Source: JAIBJN01 sp963802795 (GTDB lineage: Bacteria > Actinomycetota > Thermoleophilia > Gaiellales > Gaiellaceae). Taken from it: DNA of 64,000 bases. A program made the translations under genes and the position numbers. The notes below the pieces were generated by a model. That model made no database searches. It was not told where the DNA came from and was given only the letters and a program-made list of their open reading frames with translations. The DNA is taken from positions 62,001 through 126,000 of the forward strand of contig CAWDJV010000003.1 in assembly GCA_963802795.1 (NCBI GenBank). The letters are read 5' to 3'. This document shows, in pieces, positions 46,160-53,909 of this stretch; position 1 is the first letter of the stretch, and the number at the start of each line of letters is the position of its first letter.

Positions 46160-47631
46160 GCGGCGGCGCCGAGTCGGCGAAGGGCGTCCCGGGCGACCTC
46201 GCGGTCGTCGAACGGAATCGTGCGGTCGGCGAGCTCCTGGCCCTGCTCGTGGCCCTTTCCGGCGACCACCACCACGTCCCCTTCCCGAGCCTGCTCGATC
46301 GCACCGGCGATGGCGGCCGCGCGGTCGGGCTCGACCCGCTCCTCGCCGTTCATGCCCGCGAGGACCTGCTCGATGATCGCGAGCGGCTCCTCGCTGCGGG
46401 GATTGTCGGACGTGACGATCGCGATGTCTGCGAGACGGCTCACGACCTCGCCCATGAGCGGCCGCTTGGCGCGATCGCGATCGCCGCCGCAGCCGAACAC
46501 GCAGAGCAGTCGGCCGGTCGCGAGCCGGCGAGCCTCGACGAGGACGTTCTCGAGCGCCTCCGGCGTGTGGGCGTAGTCGACGAGCACGGCGAAGGGCTGG
46601 CCCTCGTCCACCGCCTCGAAGCGGCCCGGGACGCCGGCGACGTGCTCGACGCCCCGGACGACCGCGTCGTCCTCGACCTCGAGCAGCCGCGCCGCGGCGA
46701 TCGCCCCGAGGACGTTCTCGACGTTGAAGCGCCCACGTAGGCGCGGGCTGACGACGATCCCGCCGGCGCGAAAACTGGTGGCGGACGGCCCGAGCACGAG
46801 CTCCTCCGGCCGGATCTCCGCGTCGTCGGCGAGCCCGAAGGTGACGAGCCTCCCTCCTCCCTGGCGGAGCTCGTCCGCAAGGCGGCGGCCGTGCGCGTCG
46901 CCGACGTTGACCGCCGCAGGCGGACGATCCCCGTCCACGTCGGGCTCGGTGAAGAGACGGCGCTTGGCCTCGTAGTAGGCAGCGAGCGTTCCGTGGAAGT
47001 CGAGGTGGTCTTGCGAGAGGTTGGTGAACACGAGGGCGCGGAAGCGCGTCCCGACCAGTCGCTTCAGCTCGGACGCGTGCGACGACGCTTCCATCGCGCA
47101 GCTGCGGTCGCCGGCGTCGAGCAGCTCCCGGAACGTCCGCTGCAAGTCGATCGCCTCCGGTGTCGTGCGCGTGACGGGACGGCGCTCCCCACCGAGCCGC
47201 ATCTCGACGGTGCCGAGCAGGCCGGGCCGCCGTCCGGCCGCCGCCAGGATCGAGTAGAGAAGAAACGCCGTCGTCGTCTTTCCGTTCGTCCCCGTGACGC
47301 CCGCCACCTCGAGCTCCCGGGTGGGGCGTTCGAAGAACACGTCGGCCGCGAGCGCCATCGCAGCGCGCGCGTCGGCGACGACGAGCTGGGGGACGCGCAG
47401 GTCGAGCGGCCGCTCGACGACCAGCGCCACCGCACCGCGCCGGACCGCGTCCGCGGCGAAGTCGTGCCCGTCTGCGCGCTGACCCGGAACGCAGAAGAAC
47501 AGCGCTCCCGGCGTCACGGCGCGGGCGTCGTAGGCGAGGTCGGCCACGACGGTTGGGGCCGGGTTGAGCACAGACGTCGACCCGACGGCGGCGCGCAGCG
47601 TCTCGAGCTCGATGGCGGGAGGCTCTCGCAC
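46156..47631 (-). CDS. murE: UDP-MurNAc-dipeptide--2,6-diaminopimelate ligase
   Basis: 491 residues. Adds the third stem-peptide residue. P-loop VAGVTGTNGKTTTAFLLYSIL, TTPEAIDLQRTFREL, MEASSHASELKRL, FTNLSQDHLDFHGT, LVDYAHTPEALENVL are conserved. The DNPR motif in IVTSDNPRSEEPLAII is the meso-diaminopimelate specificity signature (Lys enzymes differ here), so the wall is predicted to be DAP-type. GTG 47631 (REPPAIELETLRAAVG) begins after a 178-nt gap behind ftsI, the widest in the cluster, which holds one copy of the dispersed repeat. Confidence 0.93.
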   Translation of the reverse strand: MREPPAIELETLRAAVGSTSVLNPAPTVVADLAYDARAVTPGALFFCVPGQRADGHDFAADAVRRGAVALVVERPLDLRVPQLVVADARAAMALAADVFFERPTRELEVAGVTGTNGKTTTAFLLYSILAAAGRRPGLLGTVEMRLGGERRPVTRTTPEAIDLQRTFRELLDAGDRSCAMEASSHASELKRLVGTRFRALVFTNLSQDHLDFHGTLAAYYEAKRRLFTEPDVDGDRPPAAVNVGDAHGRRLADELRQGGGRLVTFGLADDAEIRPEELVLGPSATSFRAGGIVVSPRLRGRFNVENVLGAIAAARLLEVEDDAVVRGVEHVAGVPGRFEAVDEGQPFAVLVDYAHTPEALENVLVEARRLATGRLLCVFGCGGDRDRAKRPLMGEVVSRLADIAIVTSDNPRSEEPLAIIEQVLAGMNGEERVEPDRAAAIAGAIEQAREGDVVVVAGKGHEQGQELADRTIPFDDREVARDALRRLGAAA

Positions 47632-47701
47632 GGCTAGCCTGGGTCTTCGGCGCGCACGGCGCTGTTCTTCCACACTTCTCCTGCATTCTGGCGCGGTCCG
47701 C

Positions 47702-47770
47702 GCCCCACGCGCGCGACCTCCGGCGCTAGGCTCGAAAGCGGGTGGTGGGATGGGGTGCCCCACACGCGCA
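47702..47770 (+). repeat. Dispersed intergenic repeat, copy A
   Basis: Between murE and ftsI. A 23-nt core (47727-47749, beginning TAGGCTCGAAAGCGGGTGG) is identical to copy B at 53800-53822. After two variable bases both copies continue with GGGGTGCCCCACA, and both are preceded by GCCCCAC followed by a CG-alternating run. GGGG-TG-CCCC is a small inverted repeat. Orientation is plus here and minus in copy B. Confidence 0.7.
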
Positions 47771-47809
47771 CGTGAATCACAGGTCCGAAGGTCCGGCGAC
47801 GTCCGCGAC

Positions 47810-49476
47810 CTAGGAGTTCGGCGGCACCTCGAGATACTGCAGCGCGAACTCGGCGATCTCGGCGAACGCCGGAGCGGCGACCGAGCCGCCCCAGATCGCC
47901 CCCCGCGGCTCGTCCACCGTGACGAGCACGACGATCCGCGGGTCGTTGGCGGGAACGAAGCCGACGAACGACGCGACGTACCGGTACGTCGAGTAGCCTC
48001 CGGTCGGCTCGGGCTTCGCGGCGGTCCCGGTCTTGCCGGCGACCTTGTAGCCGGGAATCTGCGCGGCCGTCCCGGACCCTTCCTCGACCACTCCGCGAAG
48101 CATGCGCGTGATCTGGTTCGCCGTCTGCTGGAAACGACCCGCCGCCGCTCGGAGGAGACGGGCCCTCCTTCCTCGACCCGCTCGACGAGGTGGGGCTCGA
48201 CCCACACGCCGTCGTTGGCGATCGCCCCGTACGCCGCCGCCATCTGGAGCGGCGTCACGGCGATTCCCTGCCCGATCGGGACGTTTCCGATCGTCGAGCC
48301 TGACCACTCCTCTGCGGGCACCACGATCCCTCGGGTCTCCCCGGGATAGTCGACGCCCGTCTTCCGCCCGAATCCGAAGCGGCGGATCCACTCCGAGAGC
48401 ACGCGCTGCTGGAGCTGGATGGCGAGGGTGACCACGCCGACGTTCGACGAGCGCGAGAGAATCTGCGCGACGGTCATCGTCTCTGTCCCGCGCGGGGAGG
48501 CATCGTGGATGACGCGGTCGGCGACCTGGATCTCGTACGGGAGCCGGAACGGCGTCGAGGGCGAGACGATCCCCGATTCGAGCGCGCCGCCGATGGTCAC
48601 CACCTTGAACGTCGAGCCCGGCTCGTAGGTGTCGGTGACCGCCCGGTTCCGGAGGCGATCTTCGTCCCGGCGCGCCACCGTGGGGTACTCGTTCCCGTCG
48701 AACCCCGGCTCGACGCCGAGCGCGAGGACTCCACCCGTTTTCGGATCCAGCACCACCGCCGTCGCCGACTTCGCGGACCAGCGCGCCCGCGTCTCGCGGA
48801 GGATCCGCTCGAGGTGGCCCTGGAGCGAGTGGTCGAGCGCCAGGAAGACGTCCCGGCCGTTCCGCACCTGGGTCGCTTCGAGGACGTCGATCGTCCGCCC
48901 GAAGGGATCCCGTACGATCGTCTTCGAGCCGTCCGCGCCGGCCAGGACGTCGTCGTACTCGAGCTCCACGCCCGAGAGCCCGCGGTTCTCGGTGCCCGCG
49001 TACCCGACCACTTCGGAGGCGACGCGTTCCTGCGGGTAGACGCGCCGCTCCTCCGGAACGAAGAAGATCCCGGCGATCTCCTGCGCTTGCAGCGCCTCCG
49101 CCTTGTCGGGGTCGGCCTTGCGGGCGAGGTAGACGAATCCCTTGGAGCGATCGGCGAGGAGCGGGTAGAGCTTCCCCGCGTCCAGCTCGAGCGCCTCGCC
49201 CGCCGCGAGCGCGGCCTCTCGGGGATCGACGATCTGCCTGGGATTGGCATAGACCGTGATCGCCCGCTCCCCGATGGCAAGCTGGACGCCGAGCCGGTCG
49301 AAGATCGTGCCGCGGCGGGCCAGGACCTCCACTTCCTCGCGATGCTGGCTGGTCGCCAGCCGGTCGAGGGCCTGCGCCTTGACCGCCTGGAGCCAGGCCA
49401 CGCGCGCGAAGGCCGCCGCGAAGACGAGCGCGAAGACGGCGACGAGCAGCCTGATGCGCCTGTTCGCCTGGCGCAC
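47810..49476 (-). CDS. ftsI: Septal penicillin-binding protein FtsI/PBP3, frameshifted
   Basis: Class B transpeptidase crosslinking septal peptidoglycan. Basic cytoplasmic tip, membrane helix LLVAVFALVFAAAFARVAWL, dimerisation domain (RRGTIFDRLGVQLAIG), then catalytic motifs: STFK in YEPGSTFKVV, SSN in LSRSSNVGVV and KTGT in YKVAGKTGTAAKP. A one-base slip near 48130 falls between RRRVVS and QQTANQITRML and splits the transpeptidase domain. About 555 residues reassembled. No PASTA domain. ATG start 6 nt behind ftsL. Confidence 0.92.
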
Positions 49477-49482
49477 CGCGGG

Positions 49483-49854
49483 CTACTTCCCGGCGCGTCG
49501 CAAGCGGATGTAGGTCGCCTCGTCGGGCCGAACGAGGCCGAGCTCGTGCGTCGCGAGCGCCTCGATGCGGCCTGCCGAAGCCGTCCGCGAGAGCTCGGCC
49601 TCGAGGGCGTCGCCGCGCGCGACGAGCTCGTTCCGCTCCGCTTCCAGCCGCTCGGACTCCATGCTGAGACGAAGGACGCCGACGTTGAGGGCGACGATCC
49701 CCGCCAGGAGCGCCGCGACAGCGAGGATCCAGGCGACGTTTCCGGCCAGGCGGGGGCGGGGTGCGGCGCGGCGGCGCGGCGCCGGGCGAGCGGCGGGCCG
49801 GGTCGCGGGCGCTCGACGGGGACGCGGCTCGGCGCGGGCAGCGGCGGTCGCCAT
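49483..49854 (-). CDS. ftsL: FtsL-like division protein
   Basis: 123 residues. Arg/Pro/Ala-rich cytoplasmic tail (ATAAARAEPRPRRAPATRPA), single membrane helix NVAWILAVAALLAGIVALNVGVLRL, then a coiled coil (MESERLEAERNELVARGDALEAEL) and TASAGRIEALATHELGLVRPDEATYI. This bitopic coiled-coil layout and the place between rsmH and ftsI identify FtsL, although sequence conservation in the family is low. ATG shares one base with the rsmH stop (TGATG). Confidence 0.85.
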   Translation of the reverse strand: MATAAARAEPRPRRAPATRPAARPAPRRRAAPRPRLAGNVAWILAVAALLAGIVALNVGVLRLSMESERLEAERNELVARGDALEAELSRTASAGRIEALATHELGLVRPDEATYIRLRRAGK

Positions 49855-50795
49855 CAGGTGGTCACCGCCACGCGGAGGCGCGCCGAGGCCGCCCTCGGGT
49901 TCAGCGCAGTCTCGGCGGGAGAGGGCCGGACCGCCTTCCTGGTCACGAGGCGCATCGACGGCTCTTTTCCGCAGACGCATACCGGCAGGTCGGGCGGGCA
50001 CGTGCAGCCGCGCACCTGCGCCGCGAAGAATCGCTTCACGATCCTGTCTTCGAGCGAGTGGAAGCTCACGACCGCGATGCGGCCTCCGGGCCGGAGCAGC
50101 CGAACCGCCTCCGGGAGTGCCTGCTCGACGGACTCGAGCTCCTCGTTCACGACGATGCGAAGAGCCTGGAAGACCCGCTTGGCCGGATGCCCGTCGCCGA
50201 AGCGCCGCGGAGCCGGGATCGCCGAGCGGACGACCTCGACGAGGTCGGCGGTTCGCTCGAACGGATGCTCGGCCCGGCGCCGGACGATCGCTTTCGCGAT
50301 CTGGCGGGAGAAGCGCTCCTCACCGTAGCGGCGGAAGACGTCCGCCAGGTCGCGCTCGCTCATCTCGTTGACAACGTCGCGCGCCGACCGCTCCGCCGAC
50401 ACGTCCATGCGCATGTCGAGCGGCGCGTCGACCGCATAGGAGAACCCTCGTTCGGGGCGGTCGATCTGCATGCTCGAGACGCCGAGGTCGAGGATGATCG
50501 CGTCGGCCTCGACCCCGTTGTCGGCGAGCTGGCCGAGCACGACTGCGAAGTCGCCGCGCAGGAAGCGCGACTGCACACGGGCGCGGCGCTGGAGGCGCTC
50601 GAAGTAGGGGCGCACCGTCGCGTCTTTGTCGATCGCGATCAGGCGGCCGCGGCCGTCGAGATCCGCGGCGAGAAGCTCCGCGTGCCCTCCGGCTCCGAAC
50701 GTCCCGTCGATGACCGTCTCGCCGGGCTGGACGGCGAGGAGCTCGCGGACCTCCTCGGCGAGAACGGGGACGTGATCAGCCTGCTCGGGCTGCAA
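49854..50795 (-). CDS. rsmH: 16S rRNA (cytosine1402-N4)-methyltransferase RsmH
   Basis: 313 residues. Methylates N4 of C1402 in 16S rRNA. HVPVLAEEVRELLAVQPGETVIDGTFGAGGHAELLAA (SAM site), ILDLGVSSMQIDRPERGFSYAVDAPLDMRMD, VFQALRIVVNEELESVEQAL, VVSFHSLEDRIVKRFF and C-terminal KAVRPSPAETALNPRAASARLRVA are diagnostic. The start is uncertain: TTG 50795 (QPEQADHVPVL) is used, with GGAGG about 15 nt upstream, overlapping mraZ by 20 nt; TTGs at 50807 and 50810 are alternatives. Confidence 0.93.
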   Translation of the reverse strand: MQPEQADHVPVLAEEVRELLAVQPGETVIDGTFGAGGHAELLAADLDGRGRLIAIDKDATVRPYFERLQRRARVQSRFLRGDFAVVLGQLADNGVEADAIILDLGVSSMQIDRPERGFSYAVDAPLDMRMDVSAERSARDVVNEMSERDLADVFRRYGEERFSRQIAKAIVRRRAEHPFERTADLVEVVRSAIPAPRRFGDGHPAKRVFQALRIVVNEELESVEQALPEAVRLLRPGGRIAVVSFHSLEDRIVKRFFAAQVRGCTCPPDLPVCVCGKEPSMRLVTRKAVRPSPAETALNPRAASARLRVAVTT

Positions 50796-51210
50796 GGCGT
50801 TCCGCAACAACCTCCGCCCTCCCTTCGATGTCTTCGCTGTGGGCCTGCCAGGCGTCGCGATCCCAGACCTCGAGGTGGTCGCCGACGCCGACGACGGTGA
50901 CGTCACGGCCCAGGCCGGCCTTCTTCATGACCGCGGCCGGCAGGGTCACCCGACCCTGCTTGTCGAACTCGGCCTCGCTCCCCGCCGAGAAGATGAGCCG
51001 TCTCATCTCGCGGGTCTCGCGGCTGAAATGGTCGAGGCCCTCGAGCTGCGAGGCCACGAACGACTCCCACCCTTCGCGGGCGTACACATCGAGGCACGAA
51101 TCGATGCCGCGCGTGACGACCACGCCGTCCGCGAAGGATTGTCGGAACCTGGCGGGAAGCGTGAGGCGGTTCTTGTCGTCGATCGTGTGCTCGTACTCGC
51201 CGAGAAGCAT
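50776..51210 (-). CDS. mraZ: Transcriptional regulator MraZ
   Basis: 144 residues with two AbrB-like MraZ half-domains: MLLGEYEHTIDDKNRLTLPARFRQSF (D-x-K-x-R-x-x-x-P) and AGSEAEFDKQGRVTLPAAVMKKAGL. Autoregulates the dcw operon by binding direct repeats upstream; four such GTGG boxes lie 17-56 nt before its ATG. First gene of the cluster. Divergent from a small acidic protein gene. Confidence 0.95.
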   Translation of the reverse strand: MLLGEYEHTIDDKNRLTLPARFRQSFADGVVVTRGIDSCLDVYAREGWESFVASQLEGLDHFSRETREMRRLIFSAGSEAEFDKQGRVTLPAAVMKKAGLGRDVTVVGVGDHLEVWDRDAWQAHSEDIEGRAEVVAERLAARAG

Positions 51211-51226
51211 GCGCCGGCGCCTTTCA

Positions 51227-51266
51227 TAGCCACCACTTTCCCCCACTCTAGTCCACAATCCCCCAC
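51227..51266 (-). promoter_or_regulatory. MraZ operator: four GTGG boxes with exact 10-nt period
   Basis: Read on the minus strand the 40 nt divide into GTGGGGGATT, GTGGACTAGA, GTGGGGGAAA and GTGGTGGCTA. Known MraZ sites are three or four TGGG-type direct repeats at roughly 10-nt spacing, so this matches by sequence, period and place. All boxes would lie on one face of the helix. Confidence 0.85.
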
Positions 51267-51324
51267 TTCGCAAGCGTCCGGGCAGAATGCGCTCGACACG
51301 TCCGACAACGGAAGGGAGGAAGTC

Positions 51325-51483
51325 GTGCAGGTCGAGGTGACGAGGGAGGAGCTGGCCGGGCTCCTGCGCGAAGCCGAGCAGGCGCACGGCGACTACGAGC
51401 GTGAGCTCGGCCGGAGGGACGACGACTGGCCGGGCTGGTACGCGGACTACATCCTCAAGCGACTCGAGGGCACGAGCGCCTAG
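51325..51483 (+). CDS. Small acidic protein, divergent from mraZ
   Basis: 52 residues: a charged helix (EVTREELAGLLREAEQAHGDYERELGRRDDDWPGWYADYILKRL). No membrane segment, signal or catalytic motif. GTG 51325 follows GGGAGGAAG at good distance, the best ribosome binding site of the region. The DDDWPGWYADYI segment is, from memory, seen in other short actinobacterial proteins of unknown function. Convergent with the PfkB kinase gene 6 nt away. Confidence 0.7.
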   Translation: MQVEVTREELAGLLREAEQAHGDYERELGRRDDDWPGWYADYILKRLEGTSA

Positions 51484-51489
51484 ACACCG

Positions 51490-52302
51490 TCAGCGGGTTC
51501 CGTGCGCGCCGCGCCGCGTGATCGCTGCGCTCGCCTGACCCGCCGCGAACTCGAGCGCGTCCTCTGTCCCGTCCCCCCTGGCGAGCGCGTACGTGAGGCC
51601 TGCGGCGAACGTGTCGCCGGCCCCGTAGGAGTCCGCCACGGGGGCGCTCGGCGGAACGGGCTCGTAGGTGCCGGCGCGGCCGTGGGCGGCGGTCCAGCGC
51701 CCGCCCGCAGCGCCGGCCGTGGCCACGGCGAGTGCCGGAGGTGGGTCGAGATCGCCGGCCTCGTAGCGCTCGCTCGGGTCCGAGGCGCTGCGGACGAGCG
51801 CGTCGAGCCGAACGGCCGCGTCGGCGAGGACGGGCAGCACACGTGCGGTGGCGACGAGCACGCGCGCCCGCCGCGCCGCTCGCACCGCGGCGACATCGCC
51901 GCTCACGAAGTAGACGGCGTCGGCCTCGGCGAGCTCTGGCCAGGGCAGCGGATCGTCGCCGAGCGGGATGTGCTTTTCGCCGATGATGGTGATCGTCCGC
52001 TCGCCCGCATCGTCGAGGAATGTGAACCCACGCCGCTGCGGCTCCTGCCGGCGAGCAGCCTCGACGCGGACGCCGAGGCTCTGGAGCTGTTCGAGTGCGC
52101 GCTCCCCCGCCTCGTCCCGGCCGAGGGCCGTGAAGAGCGTGCAGGCACCTGCCAGCTGCACGAGCCGGACAGCAGCCACTCCCCCACCGCCGGCCGCCTC
52201 CGCCCACGTCTCGCGCGCCTGCGTGATCTCGCCGGCGCTCGGCACGCGCTCGACGCTGGCGAACTCCACCCATTCGACGTGTCCTACGACCGCAGCGCGC
52301 AT
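51490..52302 (-). CDS. PfkB-family sugar/nucleoside kinase
   Basis: 270 residues. Ribokinase fold: N-terminal AVVGHVEWVEFASVERVPSAGEI, GGGGVAAVRLVQLAGACTLFTALGRDEAG (first PfkB block), FTFLDDAGERTITII, and the anion-hole/catalytic block APVADSYGAGDTFAAGLTYAL with the general-base Asp in GAGDTF. The phosphorylated substrate is unknown. ATG 52302 (RAAVVGHVEW) is preferred over an upstream frame extension rich in Arg. Divergent from the ECF sigma gene. Confidence 0.85.
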   Translation of the reverse strand: MRAAVVGHVEWVEFASVERVPSAGEITQARETWAEAAGGGGVAAVRLVQLAGACTLFTALGRDEAGERALEQLQSLGVRVEAARRQEPQRRGFTFLDDAGERTITIIGEKHIPLGDDPLPWPELAEADAVYFVSGDVAAVRAARRARVLVATARVLPVLADAAVRLDALVRSASDPSERYEAGDLDPPPALAVATAGAAGGRWTAAHGRAGTYEPVPPSAPVADSYGAGDTFAAGLTYALARGDGTEDALEFAAGQASAAITRRGAHGTR

Positions 52303-52345
52303 CCTGCGCAGTCTCACATTCCCGCGCCGCCGCGCGTTGGACCGC

Positions 52346-52813
52346 ATGATGGAGGCCGTGGCCGCGATACCGCCCTTCGAGCGCTTCTACGAGGAGCGCA
52401 AGGACGAGATCCTCGGATACCTCGGGCGCTTGCTCGGTCGCGAGGCCGCCGAGGACGCGTTTCAGGAGACGTTCCTGCGTGCGCTCCGGGCGTACCCGAG
52501 GCTCGAGCACGGACGACACCTCCGCGCCTGGGCATTCACGATCGCCACGCACGTCGCCGTAGACGCCCGTCGCAAGGCGGTTCCCGTCATGGAGGCGCCG
52601 GAGGTTCCCGTCACGGACGAGCAGCCCGCCTACGCAGAGCTCGAGCACCTCGTGGTCGAGCTCCCTGCCACGGAGCGGGCGGCCGTCGTTCTCCGGTACG
52701 GCTACGACCTCTCCTACGACGACATCGGCGCCGCGCTCGGGTCGAGCGGGGAGGCCGCGCGCCAGGCCGCCTCGTCAGGCGTCCGGCGCCTGCGAAGGAG
52801 GAACAGCCCGTGA
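52346..52813 (+). CDS. ECF-type RNA polymerase sigma factor
   Basis: 155 residues. Region 2: FERFYEERKDEILGYLGRLLGREAAEDAFQETFLRALRAYPRLEHGRHLRAWAFTIATHVAVDARRK. Region 4: LVVELPATERAAVVLRYGYDLSYDDIGAALGSSGEAARQAASSGVRRLRRR. No anti-sigma gene is adjacent. Instead the stop overlaps ogt as GTGA. This pairing suggests a regulon linked to alkylation damage. ATG 52346 (second ATG 52349). Confidence 0.88.
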   Translation: MMEAVAAIPPFERFYEERKDEILGYLGRLLGREAAEDAFQETFLRALRAYPRLEHGRHLRAWAFTIATHVAVDARRKAVPVMEAPEVPVTDEQPAYAELEHLVVELPATERAAVVLRYGYDLSYDDIGAALGSSGEAARQAASSGVRRLRRRNSP

Positions 52814-53379
52814 CCCCTGTGCCCGAATCCCTCGACACCCGCTTCCGGACGGCCGCCGCGTCAGCGGGGCTGCTCGACGTCGCGTACGACTTCGCCGACT
52901 CCCCGGTCGGAGCGCTCCTCGTGGCCGCGAGCGACCGCGGCCTGTGCCGCATCTCGTTCGATCCGGAGCCCGACCGCGAGCTCGACGCGCTCGCTCGTGC
53001 ATTCGGCGCGAGGGTCCTGCGCTCGCCGGGACCGGTCGAGCACGCCCGCCGTGAGCTCGACGAGTACTTCGCCGGCCGGCGGCAGGACTTCGACCTCGCG
53101 GTCGATCTCACGCCGCTCCCGGTCTTCCAGCAGGCCGTCCTCGAGGAGCTCGGTCGCGTCCCGTACGGACATGTCGACACGTACGGGGGCCTCGCCCGGC
53201 GGATCGGCCGGCCGCGGGCGGCTCGCGCCGTCGGCGGAGCCCTCAATCGCAATCCGGTGCCCATCGTCGTCCCCTGCCACCGCATCGTCGGGGCCGGCGG
53301 AAGCCTGGTCGGTTACGGGGGCGGCCTCGAGCGGAAGGAAACCCTCCTCGCCCTCGAGGGCGCGATCCTGCCCGGATAG
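52810..53379 (+). CDS. ogt: Methylated-DNA--[protein]-cysteine S-methyltransferase
   Basis: 189 residues. Suicide repair of O6-alkylguanine. The acceptor Cys is in VPIVVPCHRIVGAGGSLVGYGGGLERKETLLALEG, and the HTH/Arg-finger part is VFQQAVLEELGRVPYGHVDTYGGLARRIGRPRAARAVGGALNRNP. The N-terminal ribonuclease-like domain is complete; no AdaA zinc domain. Translationally coupled (GTGA) to the ECF sigma gene, so the sigma factor probably controls its own repair enzyme. Confidence 0.93.
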   Translation: MTPVPESLDTRFRTAAASAGLLDVAYDFADSPVGALLVAASDRGLCRISFDPEPDRELDALARAFGARVLRSPGPVEHARRELDEYFAGRRQDFDLAVDLTPLPVFQQAVLEELGRVPYGHVDTYGGLARRIGRPRAARAVGGALNRNPVPIVVPCHRIVGAGGSLVGYGGGLERKETLLALEGAILPG

Positions 53380-53395
53380 GCAGGAGGCGATTCGC

Positions 53396-53764
53396 TCAGG
53401 CCGCCTGGCCCGTGCGCGCCTGCATGCGGCGGAGGAGCTCCCGGCGCACGTCCTCTCCGGTCAAGCGGCCGCCTCGGCGCGGGTAACGGATGAGAAGATG
53501 GAGCGCGGGCGAGGCGTCGGTGGGGCCGCTCGGGGCTGCCGGCCCAGGCCCGAGGGAAGGAGCGCCGTCATCGCTTCTCTCGCGCCGGGGCAGGAGCTCA
53601 GCCACCTCGGCGGATCCCGGCGTCGGCACGGCGACCAGCTCGATCTGGCCGCTGCGGCTTCCGTGGAGCCGGAGGTAGCACTCGCGCTCGTCGAGCGGCC
53701 GGAAACGGGGCTGCCTGCGGAAGAACCGCACCGACGTGAGCCTAGCGAGCCGGACGGTCGGCAC
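53396..53764 (-). CDS. Hypothetical protein
   Basis: 122 residues. Reads VRLARLTSVRFFRRQPRFRPLDERECYLRLHGSRSGQIELVAVPTPGSAEVAELLPRRE, then a Pro/Gly-rich stretch and a basic end (GEDVRRELLRRMQARTGQAA). No recognised domain; the middle part looks beta-rich. GTG 53764 has GGGAGCGAGGGG just upstream. Convergent with ogt (16-nt gap). Copy B of the dispersed repeat lies in its upstream region. Confidence 0.55.
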   Translation of the reverse strand: MPTVRLARLTSVRFFRRQPRFRPLDERECYLRLHGSRSGQIELVAVPTPGSAEVAELLPRRERSDDGAPSLGPGPAAPSGPTDASPALHLLIRYPRRGGRLTGEDVRRELLRRMQARTGQAA

Positions 53765-53784
53765 CCCCTCGCTCCCGTTTCCCT

Positions 53785-53851
53785 TGTGGGGCACCCCGGC
53801 CCACCACCCGCTTTCGAGCCTAACGGCGCTCGGCGCGCGCGTGTGGGGCAC
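53785..53851 (-). repeat. Dispersed intergenic repeat, copy B
   Basis: The minus strand carries the same 23-nt core as copy A (53800-53822), followed by GGGGTGCCCCACA and preceded by GTGCCCCACACGCGCGCG. The two ends thus form direct repeats of GTGCCCCACA around the core. Located about 20-90 nt upstream of the hypothetical gene. The rest of the gap to 53909 holds nothing recognised. Confidence 0.7.
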
Positions 53852-53909
53852 AACGCAGCAAGACTGTGCCGGACGTGCGAAATTCTCGACTCGGGGTGCC
53901 GACGCCGTC

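Noticed and set aside
43517..46576. A plus-strand open frame of about 1,000 codons opposite mraY and murF
   Set aside because: It is fully antisense to strongly conserved genes, is rich in Arg, Glu and Asp-type codon artefacts of GC-rich DNA, and shows no domain.
36346..51210. An ftsA gene within the division cluster
   Set aside because: All frames between ftsQ and ftsZ are accounted for by a 123-nt regulatory gap; absence agrees with actinobacterial clusters.
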